A DNA stretch of 64,000 nt, taken from NCBI GenBank assembly GCA_025175895.1, contig CM045997.1, forward strand, positions 107,308,479 through 107,372,478. The letters run 5' to 3'. Each line of letters starts with the position of its first letter. Position 1 is the first letter of the stretch. Positions 43,836 to 56,450 of the stretch are shown here, piece after piece. The stretch is from Wurfbainia villosa (Eukaryota; Streptophyta; Magnoliopsida; Zingiberales; Zingiberaceae). The translations under genes were made by a program, and so were the position numbers. The notes beneath the pieces were generated by a model, which worked only from the letters and a program-made list of their open reading frames with translations, did no database searches and had not been told where the DNA came from.

Positions 43836-45585
43836 AGATGATGCGGTTCGACCCGAGTCACAGATATTGAGGATATTAGATTTTCTGTGGTTGTCAGTTT
43901 TTGTAGTGAGATTGAGCATAGCCAATCTCCATTTTGAATGTAAAAGACAAAATTTTTAAGTAAAATGAAATTTTTATTTCTGAAAATCTTGTGTGTCTGG
44001 ATGAGTATTTGTATAATTGTATTGCTTATGAAAGTTGATATATCATGACATGAAATCGCATCCTATCATATACCATGTCATGTCATTGTTTAGAGTTATT
44101 TTAGATGTCATGTGTTCTTAAATTTCATCTTATGCCATGACATCATGATTATGAGCATATGCTTATTTATATCATTTCTAATGCCATAATCATTCATGCA
44201 TTTAAGGCAATTGGTTGAAATTGATTTAAGGACTATGGCATGACTTGAAGTCCCATTTATAAGGGAATCAAGTAGGGTTGCCTAGGAAATGCATGAAACC
44301 CTAGATAAAGTGAATCCAAACCCACATCTCACATCACATTGACATGTATGTGTATTTATACATCCTAGATACATGTGAGATGCTAGGATAATAAGTTAGG
44401 TTCAAGGTGCATGGGTAGTGCATCTAGATGAACTCAAACTTATTCTAATTATCACCAAGAATCATAAGAAAAGCTAATATACAAGCTATGTTATTTAGCC
44501 AATAAATTATGGTTCAAAATAGGCTTTCAAAAACATTTTAAAATCATTTTGAAAAACCTTGGTGAAGCCTATCTTTTGATAGCAATCACCATTGATAAGA
44601 TTGATACAAAGTGAGCTTAAACTTTAAAGTTTTTAATCACTTTTGGATTTTGTATCAATCTCCTATTTCGATGGTAAAAATATTTTTCCAAAATTTTTCA
44701 CTGATTGTATGTGTTATAAGTATTATACGTACCAAATTTCGTGATTTTTCGATATACGTATAATTAGTTATGATTTTCTGAAATTCAACTCTGATAACTA
44801 AAATTCAGAAATTTCAGTTATCAGTCGACTGATATTGGTGGCAGTCGACTGATGGAGGTGCCAGTCGACTGATTTCTGAATCACTCGACTGGTAGCCTGA
44901 TTTCGGGGAAAACAAGATTGTTTAACCCGATTTCTTCAAATATGGCCTAATCACTCCTAACCCTAGGATATGCTTTGGGTAGCATTATAAAGGGTGAAAA
45001 TCCATTGGATATGGATTAGGAGAAGTATTTAGGGTTTGTATCAATTTTAAGGTGTTGGAAAGTTCTATATTGAATTTCTAACCTTAATTTTGATGGTTTA
45101 GAGTTCCTATTGGCTTAGGGACTGCCCAAGGACATTGTTGGTGCAATGGTCAAGGGGGAGCAATCCTTTAGGGGGAGGTATCCATCTTGGGATAATGGAT
45201 GTGTTTTTCTCCTTGAAGAGGAGAAGTTATTGGGAGAATATGACATCAATTGGGAAATTGATGGGACTTTTGAGAGACCCAATTTGAAAATTGGGAGAGT
45301 AAATGGGATTGTCTCTCTTGAGTGATATTGGACCTATCACTAGGAAGATGGTAGGCATCCTAAGTATTTTTGGACCAAGGGGGAGATTGTAAGATCTCAT
45401 TGGGACATGAGACATTGACCCTCTTGGGAGGAAACCTTTTTAATGCTAGTCAAAAAGGGGGAGAAGGTTTAGGGGAGAACATTTGGAGAGTATTTACCAA
45501 TTTAGGATAATTGGTAAGGGATTTGAGTTAGTGTTCTAACTCAATAATTTGTTTGGTTTTTGTCAAACATCAAAAAGGGGGAGAT
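43836..45585 (+). other. Element D 3' untranslated region
   Basis: It is AT-rich. It has a cluster of CAGTCGACTG palindromes (44823-44890) followed by a TATA-like ATTATAAAGGG (44984-44994). Several purine tracts follow (45153, 45169, 45380, 45458), then the polypurine tract CAAAAAGGGGGAGAT at 45571-45585. No ORF of note is present. Confidence 0.7.
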
Positions 45586-46993
45586 TGTTGGTGCAATCGG
45601 CCCAGGTCACGATTGACCAGGACTCGAGTTTGACTCGAGTGATGTTTTGATGTTTCGACAAAAACATATGATAATGTAATTGTCATTTGGTAAAGTCCAA
45701 GTCTTGAGTACTTGGCATGGAAAGTCCAAGTGGGACACTTGGCACATGAAAAGTCCAAGCATGGGTCTTGGCATGAAAAGTCCAACATGGGTTGGCAAGG
45801 GAAAGTCCAAGCTTGAGTTTTGGCATTTGAGAAGTCCAAGGGTTTGATATTGGCGGCGTAAAGTCCAAGCGGGAGTCTTGGTAGCATAAGTCCAATGGTT
45901 GGCGGCGTAAAGTCCAAGCGGAGTCTTGGCGGCGTAAGTCCAAAGTTCCTTGGCGGTGTAGACACCGTTAGCATGACATAGCTGATGGAAGCACCTGAAG
46001 GCTAGCGTGATGGATGAACAAGTCATGGATGACTTGGAGAGATCCGAGAGGCGTGAGACTGATGGAGGTAGCTAGAAGGCTTAGGTCTAGGCTAAGGGTG
46101 GTCTAGAAAGTATAGGGGAACCATACTTGGGTTAAAACCTCATGTTTGAGGTGTGCGGATGGTGCCATGTGGCGATCGTGATTTTGATCAACTAGGGTTT
46201 ATTTGCGGGAAGTAGCCTAGCGATTTCTTGCCATCTGTTAAGCCGATCGGTGATGGGCGATTGGTGATTATGTTATTAGTCTACTGATGCTCGGATTTTC
46301 GGCCACATAATGGAGTCTAACTCGACTACTGAGATGAGCAGTCGAGTGATGGCTCATCAGTCGAATGATGGTCATGATCAGTTGACTGATGTCCTAGCCG
46401 TTGGATTTTTCCAGCGTGGATTACACCGTTGCCTCACAGCAACAGTGTGATCTGTCGACTGATGGTCCCGAGCAGTCGACTGATCAACCTTTTCCATCAC
46501 AAGTTGAAGCTATATAAGGAGCTCGTGATGGAGGAAAAGAAAGCGATTTTCTTGATCGAAATTGAAGGAGGAAGTTGGTGCTTTCCAGTCCTTCAAAGCT
46601 AGTTCAAGGCAATCAAAGATCAAGCAATCCAAAGCTCTTGTAAAGTATTTTTCCTTTACTTGCATTTGTATTTCATATTGTTTTTGCTTGTATCTACTTG
46701 ATTATTGTTGTAATCATATTGTACGAGGTTTCTCCGCCTCCGGATTGCTCTGAGAAGGGGTTATTATTATAGTGGTGTGTGATTGGCATCGCTAGGGTTC
46801 GTACGAACCCGATCCGTGGAGTAGGAACCGTGCGGTTCCGAACCACGTTATATCATTGTGTTAGCGTGTTGTGCATTTCATTATCGTTATTACTTTTCTA
46901 TTTCCGCTGCACTAACGAAATTGTAGAAACAAACGCGAAAGAATTCCATTGACGCTATTCACCCCCCCTCTAGCTTCCAAACGATCCCTAACA
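45586..46993 (+). repeat. Element D 3' LTR, 1408 bp
   Basis: It matches 38451-39796. It contains the hairpin array (45690-45965), AGTCGACT-type palindromes (46285-46485) and TATATAAGG at 46511-46519. It ends CCCTAACA. Confidence 0.93.
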
Positions 46994-46998
46994 CGCAA

Positions 46999-47572
46999 TA
47001 CGATTCACAGCATGAGAGAAGTTGTGATTAGATCACAACTAGTGAGTATCTCTACATGTGTAATTGTGGGGTAATGGAATTATGCCTAGTCGATGAATTG
47101 ATGCATTTGGAAACCATCAATTCTGTTGAGACTAGCACGAGTTGTACTCTTTGGTTTATCTAAGTAGCTATTTCTCACTAGCTGAAGAAATTGGAATGTC
47201 CAGAGTTAATCGTGGATGCTAGTTATGGTAACTAGTTCATAGGAGTGACCAGATGTAAGACTTCATATGATTCTCTGCATATATAGATATGTCAATGAAG
47301 TTCTTATTGTAGCTTAAGTGCGATGCTCCTTCGACTTATGGTATTCAAGTCATCTTGGTTATGAAGACTTATGCTTTGACATCTTAAGCAAGCATCTCCG
47401 AGGAGATGTGGACTCGGGATGATTAGGTATAAGTCGAAGTAGTCGAAGGTGTTTGAATAGCCTACAGAAGATTCACCACTCCTTGTGAGGAGATGTATAC
47501 CCTATGACCACTCGTTGGTTTGTTACTAAAGTCTTTGGCCAAAGCATTACATGTTTAGAGTATGGTACTCTT
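46999..47572 (+). repeat. Element C 3' LTR, second part
   Basis: It continues the match to the 5' LTR (from about 31370) and stops at the retroposon insertion. Confidence 0.92.
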
Positions 47573-48473
47573 TTTTTTTTATGAAGGTAAATAATATCAT
47601 TAAGAAAAAGCATAGACATACAATAGCTAAGGGTTCATGCTCATGTTATGTCTGACGAAGTGTCAGATCTGAGATGTACCCCGGCTGTATCGTACACGTG
47701 CACTCATGAAAACCACCTCTCTCATGGACACTAGCCTTCTTGCACAATACCTCCGCACATACATGTCCAAACTCACACACATCCTTCTTGCCTCTATGCC
47801 CGTGCATGCCATCCTGCCGCATCTACTCCACATGCACATCTTCTTGTTGCCTCCCATCTCCTGCTATCTCCTTTGCCCGCCTCATGTCATGGCCATCCAC
47901 CATTTCACTTTTGGCAAGTGAACAACCGATAATGGATTTGCCGCATCTTTACCATAGTCGTTTACTACGGACTAGATAGGCCATTCAAGTGGGCCTATTC
48001 ACCTCTAGTAGGCTTTTTGGCCAAGCCTCAACCATAAACGGATTTAGCACGTCTTTACCGTAGCCGTTTGCTACGGACTAAATAGGCCATTATGGGTGGG
48101 CCTATTCACCCTCATCTAGAATCCTTGTTGCTCGAGTCTGCAAAAAAAATTATTTTATATATTTTTTATTTTTTTATTTTTTTATTATTTTTTTTTCCGA
48201 CTGTCGAGGGCAAACCCTTGAGCCGACATCTGCCCTGCCTGTGGGGGCCACCCTGGGTTTGCAAAAACTGCCCTGGACACTTATGGTGGGGGACTGCCCT
48301 GGAGTTGAAAACGCTTTGGCTTGACAAACTGCTTTGATGGCTTGGAGACAAAACCATCCTGGTTCCGTGACCCTGGAGCTGGGACTACCCTGGTGTGATA
48401 AAAACTGCTCTGTTGACTTGGAGGGAATGGAGTGCCCTGGAACAACGCTCTGGAGAAAGTGCCCTGGAAGAGG
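47573..48473 (-). mobile_element. LINE-like retroposon, probably 5'-truncated (901 bp)
   Basis: It is flanked by an 11-bp direct repeat, atggtactctt, at 47562-47572 and 48474-48484. On the minus strand it ends in a poly(A) run preceded by TATTTACCTTCAT. A long, imprecise-length target duplication plus a poly(A) end is the mark of LINE-mediated insertion. No reverse transcriptase is visible. It may be a truncated LINE 3' end or another retrotransposed transcript. It contains a roughly 105-bp tandem duplication (47929-48115) and repeated GCCCTGGA motifs (48260-48470). Confidence 0.78.
47929..48115. repeat. Tandem duplication inside the retroposon
   Basis: Two diverged copies of ACGGACTA(G/A)ATAGGCCATT...GGGCCTATTCACC, each preceded by CTTTACC(A/G)TAG(T/C)CGTTT, occur about 105 bp apart. 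Confidence 0.75.
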
Positions 48474-48484
48474 ATGGTACTCTT

Positions 48485-49851
48485 GGATACATGTGCAGTA
48501 GCTAGAATCCGCGAGATGAGGAAGTAATACTTGGGCTAGGTGTGATGTAGTCAGCCTAGTGGGGACTGACACAATAGACCATGTCCTGAACCAAGTGGGT
48601 ATAAGATGAGTAAAGGGAACGAGACATGTTTCACTGTAGTTGCTGAAAGGGTTCAGAAGTTGTTCTTGGGTCAACCGTTGATTTTCCGGTTAATTGGAGA
48701 TCATGATGTACTACTAGGTGCCACTCATGATCGTTCTATAATTAATGGTTAATTATAGATAACCAACATAAACTAGGAACCTATTTGGTCACAAGCACTA
48801 CGAGTGTTTTCCGAAGGATTTAAAATGAGCTTGAGAATGAAATTCTCATATCGAGAGAGACATGGTTTGGTTGGACCAAACAAGAAGCAAACATGAAATT
48901 GTTTCAGTCGCATAGGAAGCATGGATAGGTCGAGTCTTTTGAAGACATGATGGATGAACCAAATTAGTTTGGTTCTAATCCAATGCTGGAAAATAAACCA
49001 AAGGGGTTTGGTTTGTTTTAAAAATTGAACCAAAATTGGTTTGGTTTATTTAAACTTAAAATAGACCAACACGGTTTGATTTATTTTAACTTAAATTAAT
49101 GGAGCGGATTAACGGGCTTTGGTTGTGAACCAATAACCCTTGAGAAAAGGTCTCTTAATGGTTAAAAAACACGTTCTCTAAAAATAACAGGGTTGAGACA
49201 TATTTCGTGGATGAGTTAGAGTTTGTGAAACCCTAGCCACCTTTCTCTTCCTCTCTCCCTCTCTCCCTCTCTCCCTCTCTTGTGCGTCGGCCCTTTTTCT
49301 GCTGCTGCCCAAGCCTTGGTTGCCTCCTCCTCTAGCCGCTGGCCAACCACCACTGCTGGCTAGTAGCACCAGCCACTGGCCAGCAGCACCATCGTCGGCC
49401 AGCAGCACCACCGCTGGCCACCTTGCTGTAGCCGGCCAATTTTGTTTGGCCGACACTTCCAAGGAAACAAGTTCGTGGAACTTGTTTCGTGATCGTCTCT
49501 CGGATCACAATGTCTTCAACGTGAGACTAGTATCTCTCTTGAAGACAGGGCTTGTAGCTTAGTGAATCTATCCTGACGATACTTGGCGTGGACTCGGATA
49601 GAGGTGAAACTTTTGAGGGTCGCTAAGGTTGATGCCCTTCCCGCTACGTGTCATTCATCAGGTATACCTAGTGTAATTTCCTTTATTGCAAAATTTAAAT
49701 ATGCGATTATGTCTACACTATTGTATCCTGCATGCGTGTGGTGTATGTGTTGTAATAAAATTAGTTTATTACCATTTTATTTTCTTATGCTGTGCATGTT
49801 TGCGAAACATTTTCGAACACACACCCACTTCGGTGCCCCGGAAACCCAACA
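48485..49851 (+). repeat. Element C 3' LTR, third part
   Basis: It resumes the LTR at TGGATACATGT and ends GAAACCCAACA. A duplication of the GGTTTGATTTATTTTAACTT segment (49020-49100) makes it slightly longer than the 5' LTR. Confidence 0.92.
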
Positions 49852-49856
49852 CGAAC

Positions 49857-50109
49857 CAACCTTCCCTTCCTCCGAGTGACATTGTATTTTAGTTAGGACT
49901 ACCGTCAACCTTGCAACCACAACTCTTAGGATTTTAACTCCAAACAATAACATCCACTCAACAAACGGTATTCGAATCTCAGTCCCTGTGGGATCGATAA
50001 TCTTTATTACTTGATGACATCTGTGCACTTGTGGGCGTTGAGCGCGAGCACACACTTCGAGTCCTCGATGATTCTCGTCGTAGATTTGAGGGCGTATTTG
50101 CATGCATCA
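49857..50109 (+). repeat. Element G second LTR, second part
   Basis: It continues the LTR interrupted at 31227 and aligns with 29865-30117. It ends GCATGCATCA. Confidence 0.9.
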
Positions 50110-50115
50110 TGTTTT

Positions 50116-50133
50116 TGGCACTGTTGTCGGGGA
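50116..50133 (+). promoter_or_regulatory. Primer binding site (tRNA-Asp) of element G
   Basis: TGGCACTGTTGTCGGGGA is a slightly decayed complement of the tRNA-Asp 3' end, six bases from the LTR end. The GTTG(C/T)CGGGGA core matches Athila-type sites. Confidence 0.85.
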
Positions 50134-50397
50134 CTATTGATTCGATATCGAATTGAAAGTGGATAGTTTGGATTGAACTTAGGTCAGATTTTCTTTCATG
50201 TTTTATTTCATTACAACTAATTGTGTTTTAGATAGTTGCTATTTAAATTCAGTTTAGCTTAATTTTAGTAGTCACATTACATCCTGCATTAGTTTAGCTT
50301 TTAGGTCTTTTTAATTTGGTTTAGTGAATTAGATTTAGCTTATTTCCTGTTAAAAAGTAGTAGATATACTTGTAATTTGTGTAGCTTGGTTCATTGT

Positions 50398-51569
50398 ATG
50401 CATCGACGATTCGGATCAGAAAATTTGCTTCCGATATACCCAGAAATAGAACGAACCTACCATCGTAGGAGAGCGGAGCAAAGGTGCATGGAAGACCAGG
50501 ATGCCCCTTTGGTGAACCTAGGTAGCTGACCTCTGTGGGACTATGCAACCCCGAGTGCTAAAGGGTATAGGCCAAGTATAGTTGGACCATCCATCACAGC
50601 TAACAACTTTGAATTAAAACTTGCACTCATACACATGGTCTAGCAGAGCCAATTCGGAGGAGCTACAACTGAAGACTCGAACCGACACCTAGAGATGTTT
50701 TTGGAGATATGCTCTATATTGAAGTTCAATGGAGTGCCCGCCGATGCGATCCGTCTGAGCTTATTCCTGTTCTCTTTGCGGGACAAGGCAAAGACATGGC
50801 TACACTCTCTTCCCTCAGGAAGCATCACTACATGAGAGCAGTGTGAGCAGTAATTTATGAATAAATTCTTTCCACCAAGTAAGATTGCCCACATGCGCCA
50901 TTTGATTACTAGCTTCCGTCAGAAGGAAGGGGAGTCCTTGTTTGAAGCCTGGGATCGCTACAAAGGGCTACTCTATCAATGCCCCCATCATGGTCTAGAG
51001 AGATGGTTGGTGATCCATATATTCTATAATGGGATCACATATTCCACGAAGGTTTCCCTCGATTATGCTGCAGGAGGAACATTAATGAATAATACTATCA
51101 AGGAAGCGGAAGAGATGATCGAGGAGGTGGGCCAGAACCACCACTAATGGGCCTCTGAGCGTAGTCACCCAGCACCTGCAACTGATAGATATGCAGTCAA
51201 CTCCATTAATCACCTAGCGGCATGAATGGACGTGCTAAGCAGACAGTTTGACTCTCTAACCTCTGTTTCTACATGTGCGGCCAATTCCTTGGGAGAGGGA
51301 ATAGCGACCTATCAGGAGGACTACTATGGAGGGCAAAGTAGCTCTGGGGAGTAGATTGAGCATGTCGATGCGGTTAGCAACCACAATTAGAGACCCCATA
51401 ACCCATATTCTAGTACCTACAACCCCGGATGGAGGAAGCACCCGAACTTTTCTTATAAGAATAATCCAGAAAATTTCCAACAAACTGGAGGATATGGAAA
51501 ATAACAGGGTAGCGGGCAGCAACAACCGCCTAAATCTAGACTGGAATCAATGACTGAAGGCTTCATCAC
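50398..51569 (+). pseudogene. gag: Gag of element G, first part (Athila type)
   Basis: From the ATG at 50398 the frame gives PEIERTYHRRRAEQ, NNFELKLALIHMV, KTWLHSLPSGSITT and MRHLITSFRQKEGESLFEAW. It closely parallels the Gag of Q. Stops near 50527, 50641, 50834, 50851 and 51145 and others break the frame. The longest open piece is 50857-51147. It is cut at 51570 by solo LTR H. Confidence 0.82.
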
Positions 51570-53035
51570 TGTTGGAGGATCGTGGTATGACTAGAAGGGG
51601 GGTTGAATAGCCTTGAATGTCGTAGATGGAAATCGCTCATCTTAATTGTCTACATGAGTCGTTAGCGTAGCAGAATATATGCTAAACAAAAACAATTAAG
51701 CTAATATAAAGAAGTAAAGAAATGCAAACGCTAACAAGAGATGTAACGTGGTTCACGACCCTTGCCGCTAGTCCACGGACGATTTGTAAGGCGAATCACT
51801 CCTCAACACAATCCACTAATTTCTCCTTTAGCTCAAGACAAGGTGGAGGTAACCTCTTTACTCAATTCTCTCCCTCTTACAATAAGATAGAAATAAGAAC
51901 AAGGAAGAGGGAAGAAAATCGTTCATAGCACTTGGGAGTATGAATGGGAGTTAAGCATTAGGTGCCCCAAGGCCCCCAACCCCTCTTTTTATAGAGAAGA
52001 GGGGTTTCTTCCCATTGGGCATGCAAAGAAGTGATCTGCATGCCATCGATCCGATCACATTCCAATGGCTTCGACCATGTCGGATCGTAGTTCCGACCCG
52101 ATATCGATCGACCGATCATGATCATGCCCATCAGTTGACTGATCAAGCCATTAGTGGAGTGATCTAGGCAATCAGTCAACTTAAAACACTTCTGTGCCCG
52201 TGACCACCTTTAGCAGTCGATTGTTGTCCCTTGACAGTCGACTGATAGTGCAGCAATCGACTGCTAAACCCTAGCAGTCGACTGTTGGGCCAAAAACACT
52301 TCAGTCGAACACCAGTCGATTGGTGTTGACTTAGATCAGTCGACTGCTATCTATATCAGTCGACTGGTGTCGAGTAAAAACTCAAACAAACACTTGTTTG
52401 AGCATCCGACCATCGGGTAAACCTCAAACCACATGTTTGTGCATCCGACACTTCCATTCATCGGGTAGAAACCTCAAACTCATGTTTGAGCATCCGACTT
52501 ATCCAATTGTCAGGTAAAACCTCAAACACAAGTTTGAGCGTCCGACTTGTCGGGTAAAACCTCAAACCAAAGTTTGAGCATCTGACACTTGACTTAGCCA
52601 TTTGGCCAAGTTCACCTATGAGGTACCTCGTCCCGGGTTACAATCGCTCAATCTCTCATCTTCCTATGGTGTCCCTCACCGAAGCTCTCTTCGTCTGGCC
52701 ACGTCCCTCGAATGCACTAAGCCCATAGCTCCTCCAGTGCCATCTTTCGTGTCTCGCCCTGAAGTCTGCTTCCTTTGGCTTCACTCCAATGCTCCTCGTC
52801 CGACGGTCCCTCAGATGCACCAAACGCATGGCTTCTACAATGTCATCCTTCACTGACTCAAGGACCCAAGCCATGAGATGGTGAACTCGCCAATGCTTCA
52901 TCAAGTCAACACATGTGTGATTCACTTAATTCTTGCACAACTTAAACACATACATCAAATCACATAAACAACCTAACTTAAAACCTTTGCCACACACATA
53001 AAAACCAAACCATACTAGGGTTGATTGCCCTAACA
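51570..53035 (-). repeat. Element H: solo LTR (1466 bp)
   Basis: A single LTR related to that of A (plus-strand end GATTGCCCTAACA) is flanked by atcac (51565-51569) and atcgc (53036-53040). G's gag continues on both sides. No internal region remains, which indicates LTR-LTR recombination. It contains TCGA palindromes (52130-52380) and a minus-strand TATA box (51985-51993). It also has repeated CCTCAAAC...GAGCATCCGAC units (52380-52590). Confidence 0.88.
52378..52592. repeat. Tandem units in solo LTR H
   Basis: About five units of AACCTCAAAC...GTTTGAGC(A/G)TCCGAC...CGGGTA follow one another (30-60 bp each). TCAAAC and GTTTGA can pair, so each unit is a small hairpin, analogous to the CCAAG/CTTGG array of D and F. 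Confidence 0.7.
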
Positions 53036-53040
53036 ATCGC

Positions 53041-53192
53041 TACCCAAACAAAGGCCAATGCAGAATTTTAGCGGCAACATCAAAAAGCCGAAGAGGCACT
53101 TAGGGAGTTGAAGGCCTCTATCAATGGGCTTAGGAGCCACATAAAGATGTTGGAAATGCATGTGGCCCAAATTTCCAAGACCGTGTCACAAC
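53041..53192 (+). pseudogene. gag: Gag of element G, second part
   Basis: It continues the frame after H: a coiled region with RQHQKAEEALRELKASINGL and HVAQISKTVSQL. It is cut at 53193 by element F. Confidence 0.75.
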
Positions 53193-54627
53193 TGTTAGGA
53201 CCTGTGTGCCCGCTAGAGGGGGGTGAATAGCGTCGTGCTAGTACGTCGATGGAATTCGTTTGTGTTTGTCTCTACACAATCGTTAGTACGCAGCGGAATA
53301 TAGAAGTACAATATAAACACAAATACGAATACACAATCACAAGACAAAGGTGTAACGTGGTTCGGAACCTCAAGGTTCCTACTCCACGGATCAGGCTCAA
53401 ACGAGCCCTAGCGATGCCATTCACACATCACTAATAAACACTCCTTCTCAGAACAATCCGGAGGCGGATAAACCTCGTACAAGAGTTTACAACAATAAAC
53501 TAAAGAAATACAAGAAAATACAAATGAAATACAATGCAAGTAAAGGAAAAACACTTTACGAATGCTCTTTTGATTGCTTGAATTGCACTTGGAGACCCTG
53601 ATTTGCAGCAACAAATCACCTCAAAAGCTCCCAAGAACCGGTGTTGATTTCCTCCTCCACGAGCTCCATTTAAATCTGTTGCCTGGGCTGGAAATTGTCG
53701 ATCAGTCGACTGATGACATTGTTGCTGTGAGACAAATGGTGTAATCCATGCTAGAAAAATCCAACGACTAGGACATCAGTCGACTGATCGTGCTTTCACT
53801 CGACTACCGACCCAGCAGTCGAGTGGTGACTCGATTTTGTGCTCAAATATTCGAGCACTAGTCGACTGATCACACGATCAATCGATTGCTCGAGCCAGCA
53901 GTCAACTGCCCACCTCTGGCAGTCAACTGCTGGGACACTTCCCGTAGTCAAACACTAGTTGACTCACACCAGTCGATTTCCATATAGCACCAGTCAACTA
54001 GCACACCTCAAACATGAGGTTTTAACCCAAGTATGGTGCCCCCATACTTGCTAGACCACCCTTAGCCTGGACCTAAGCCTTCTAGCCGCCTCCGTCATCC
54101 TCATGCCTATCGGATCCCTCCAAGTCATCCATGACTTGTTAATCTATATGCTAGCCTTCAGGTGCTTCCGTCGGCTATTATCATGCTAAGTCGGTCTATA
54201 CCGCCAAGGCCCATTGGGTTCACGCTGCCAAGACTCCGCTTGGGCTTTACGCTGCCAACCATTGGACTTATGCTGCCAAGACTTCACTCTTGAACTTTAC
54301 GCCGCCAATATTCCCCTTGGACTTCTCAAATGCCAAGACTCAAGCTTGGACTTCCCTTGCCAACCCATGTTGGACTTTCCAAATGCCAAGTACTCAAGAC
54401 TTGGACATTCCCAATGCCAAGTGTCCCACTTGGACTTTCCATGCCAAGTACCCATGACTTGGACTTTCCATTGCCAAGACCCATACTTGGACTTCTCATG
54501 CCAAGTACTCAATACTTGGACTTTACCATGACAATTACATTGTCATATTGTTTTTGTCGAACATCAAAACATCTCTTGAGTCAAACTCGAGTCTGGTTAA
54601 TCGTGACCTAGGCCGATTGCACCAACA
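53193..54627 (-). repeat. Element F left LTR (3' LTR), 1435 bp
   Basis: TGTTAGGACCTGTG...GCACCAACA matches the right LTR. It contains TCGA palindromes (53700-54000) and the hairpin array (54190-54535). Confidence 0.92.
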
Positions 54628-54641
54628 ATCTCTCTCTTTTT
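54628..54641 (-). promoter_or_regulatory. Polypurine tract of element F
   Basis: The minus strand reads AAAAAGAGAGAGAT next to the LTR start TGTTGGTGC. Confidence 0.85.
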
Positions 54642-56450
54642 GATGTTTGACAAAAACCTCAAAAAAACCATTTGAGTTAGGACATCTAACTCAAATCCCT
54701 TACCAATTGTCTCGAATTGGTAATTCTAAACTTTCTCCTCAATAATTCTCCCCCTTTTTGACTTACATTGAAAAGGTTCTCCCCAAGGAGGTCAAAGTCT
54801 CATATCACAATGAGATCTTACAATCTCCCCCTTGGTCTAAAAATACCTAGGATGCCTTCAATCTTCTAGTGATAAGTCTCATATCACTCAAGAGAGACAC
54901 TCCAATAAACTCTCCCAATTTCCAAATTGGGCACTCACATTCCCATTTCTCCCCATCATGAGGAAAAATAACATCCATCATCCCATGATGGATACCTCCC
55001 CCTAAAGGCTTGCTCCCCCTTGACTATTGCACCAACAATGTCCTTGGGAAGTCCCTAAGCCAATAGGAACTCTAAACCATCAAAAATAAGGTTCAAAGTT
55101 CAAACATGAACTTTCCACACCTTAAATTTGATACATCATCCTATCACCTCTCCTAATCCACATCCAATGGATTTTCACCCTTTATAATGCTTCCTAAAGC
55201 ATATCCTAGGGTTAGGAGTGGTTAGGGACCTTTACCGTAGCTTAACATGGGCTAAACATACCTTGTTTTTCCGAAATCACGGCGGATCGACTATCAGATC
55301 GATCACCATTGCCACTAAATGATCGATAATCAAATTTCTGAATTTCAATTATCAGAATCGAATTTTAGAAAAGCATAAATAATTATACGTAATTCGAAAA
55401 ATCATGAAACTTCATATGTATAATTATGACCAATACAATGGGTGAAAAATGATAGAAAAATATTTTACCCAAAAAATATTGAAATTGATATGAAGTTCAA
55501 AAGTGAAGAAAAACTTCTAAGTTTTGGCTCACTTTGTATCAACTTCATCAATGGTGATTGCTATCAAAAGATAGACTTCACCAAGGTTTTCTAAAAGGAT
55601 TTTAAAATGTTTTTGAAAACCTATATTGGATCATGTTCCTTGGGCTCAATGTACATGACTTGTACATAAGCTTTCCCAATGATCCACCAATATGATAAGA
55701 TGAGTTTTAGTTCATCTAGATGTAAAAACTATGCACCTTGAACTTAACTCATATCCTAGCATCTCACATATATCTAGGGTGTATAAAACACACACAAGTT
55801 AATGTGATGTGAGATGTGGTTTTTGTTCTCCTAATCTAGGGTTTCATGTATTTTTTTTTAAAGCAACACTACTTGATTCCCTTATAAATGGGACTCCAAG
55901 TCATGCTATTGTCCTTAAATCAATTTTAATCAAATTAAATGCATGAAATGATCATGGCATAAATAATGATATAAATAAGCATGGCCAATGATCATAATGT
56001 CATGGCATATGATGAAATCTAAATACACATGACATTAAAACTAACCCTAAACATACTCATGACATATAAATGATAAAGAGTAGATATGATGTCATGACAT
56101 GTTATATGGAAAACATAGCATGCCAAATAAAATATATAGGTACAATAATATCTAAATTTTAATATTTGTTGTCATTTGTTATTATTAAGTATATTTTACC
56201 ATAATGTCACTAAACCCCCATGTGTGCCACAAACCCAAAATGACACACAATGACCTCTAGACCTAAATTGTGCCAAATTAATTGATTTTTTATAATCCCA
56301 ATAATGCATTGGCACATCCTAAAATCTTTTAGGATCAAAGATCAAATCTATTTCCAAGGTATCCATAACCTTGAAAATAACATAAAGTGCCACCTTTACC
56401 ATGGTTAGGTTAACTACCCATCCATTTAAAGTTGGCACACCCAAACCCAT
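54642..56450 (-). other. Element F 3' untranslated region
   Basis: It is AT-rich without ORFs. It shares with D the extra purine tracts (CTCCCCC at 54751, 54825, 55009), a TATA-like GCATTATAAAGGG (minus strand, 55178-55190) and TCGATC palindromes (55283-55333). It has no counterpart of D's second ORF. Confidence 0.7.

Larger units (their letters stand above)
38451..46993 (+). mobile_element. Element D: copia-type retroelement with minimal gag and a spliced second ORF
   Basis: It is flanked by perfect duplications cgcaa (38446-38450 and 46994-46998), so it is an intact insertion of 8543 bp. LTRs, tRNA-Met primer site and polypurine tract are present. It encodes a short Gag with two zinc knuckles and a downstream ORF with an intact reading frame. 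No pol gene is present. It is related to F (LTRs and gag) and to B (gag plus second ORF layout). Confidence 0.92.
31228..49851 (+). mobile_element. Element C: Angela-type copia retrotransposon, decayed
   Basis: It is flanked by cgaac at 31223-31227 and 49852-49856. It has 2-kb LTRs, a tRNA-Met primer site, a long leader, all gag-pol domains in copia order, and a polypurine tract. Its 3' LTR is interrupted by element D and by a LINE-like retroposon. Without them C is about 9.2 kb. The 2-kb LTRs and the protein motifs (HTDVCGPMS, VSERRNRTLLD, YVDDILLIGND) fit the Angela/BARE lineage. Many stops and two frameshifts make it inactive. Confidence 0.9.
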
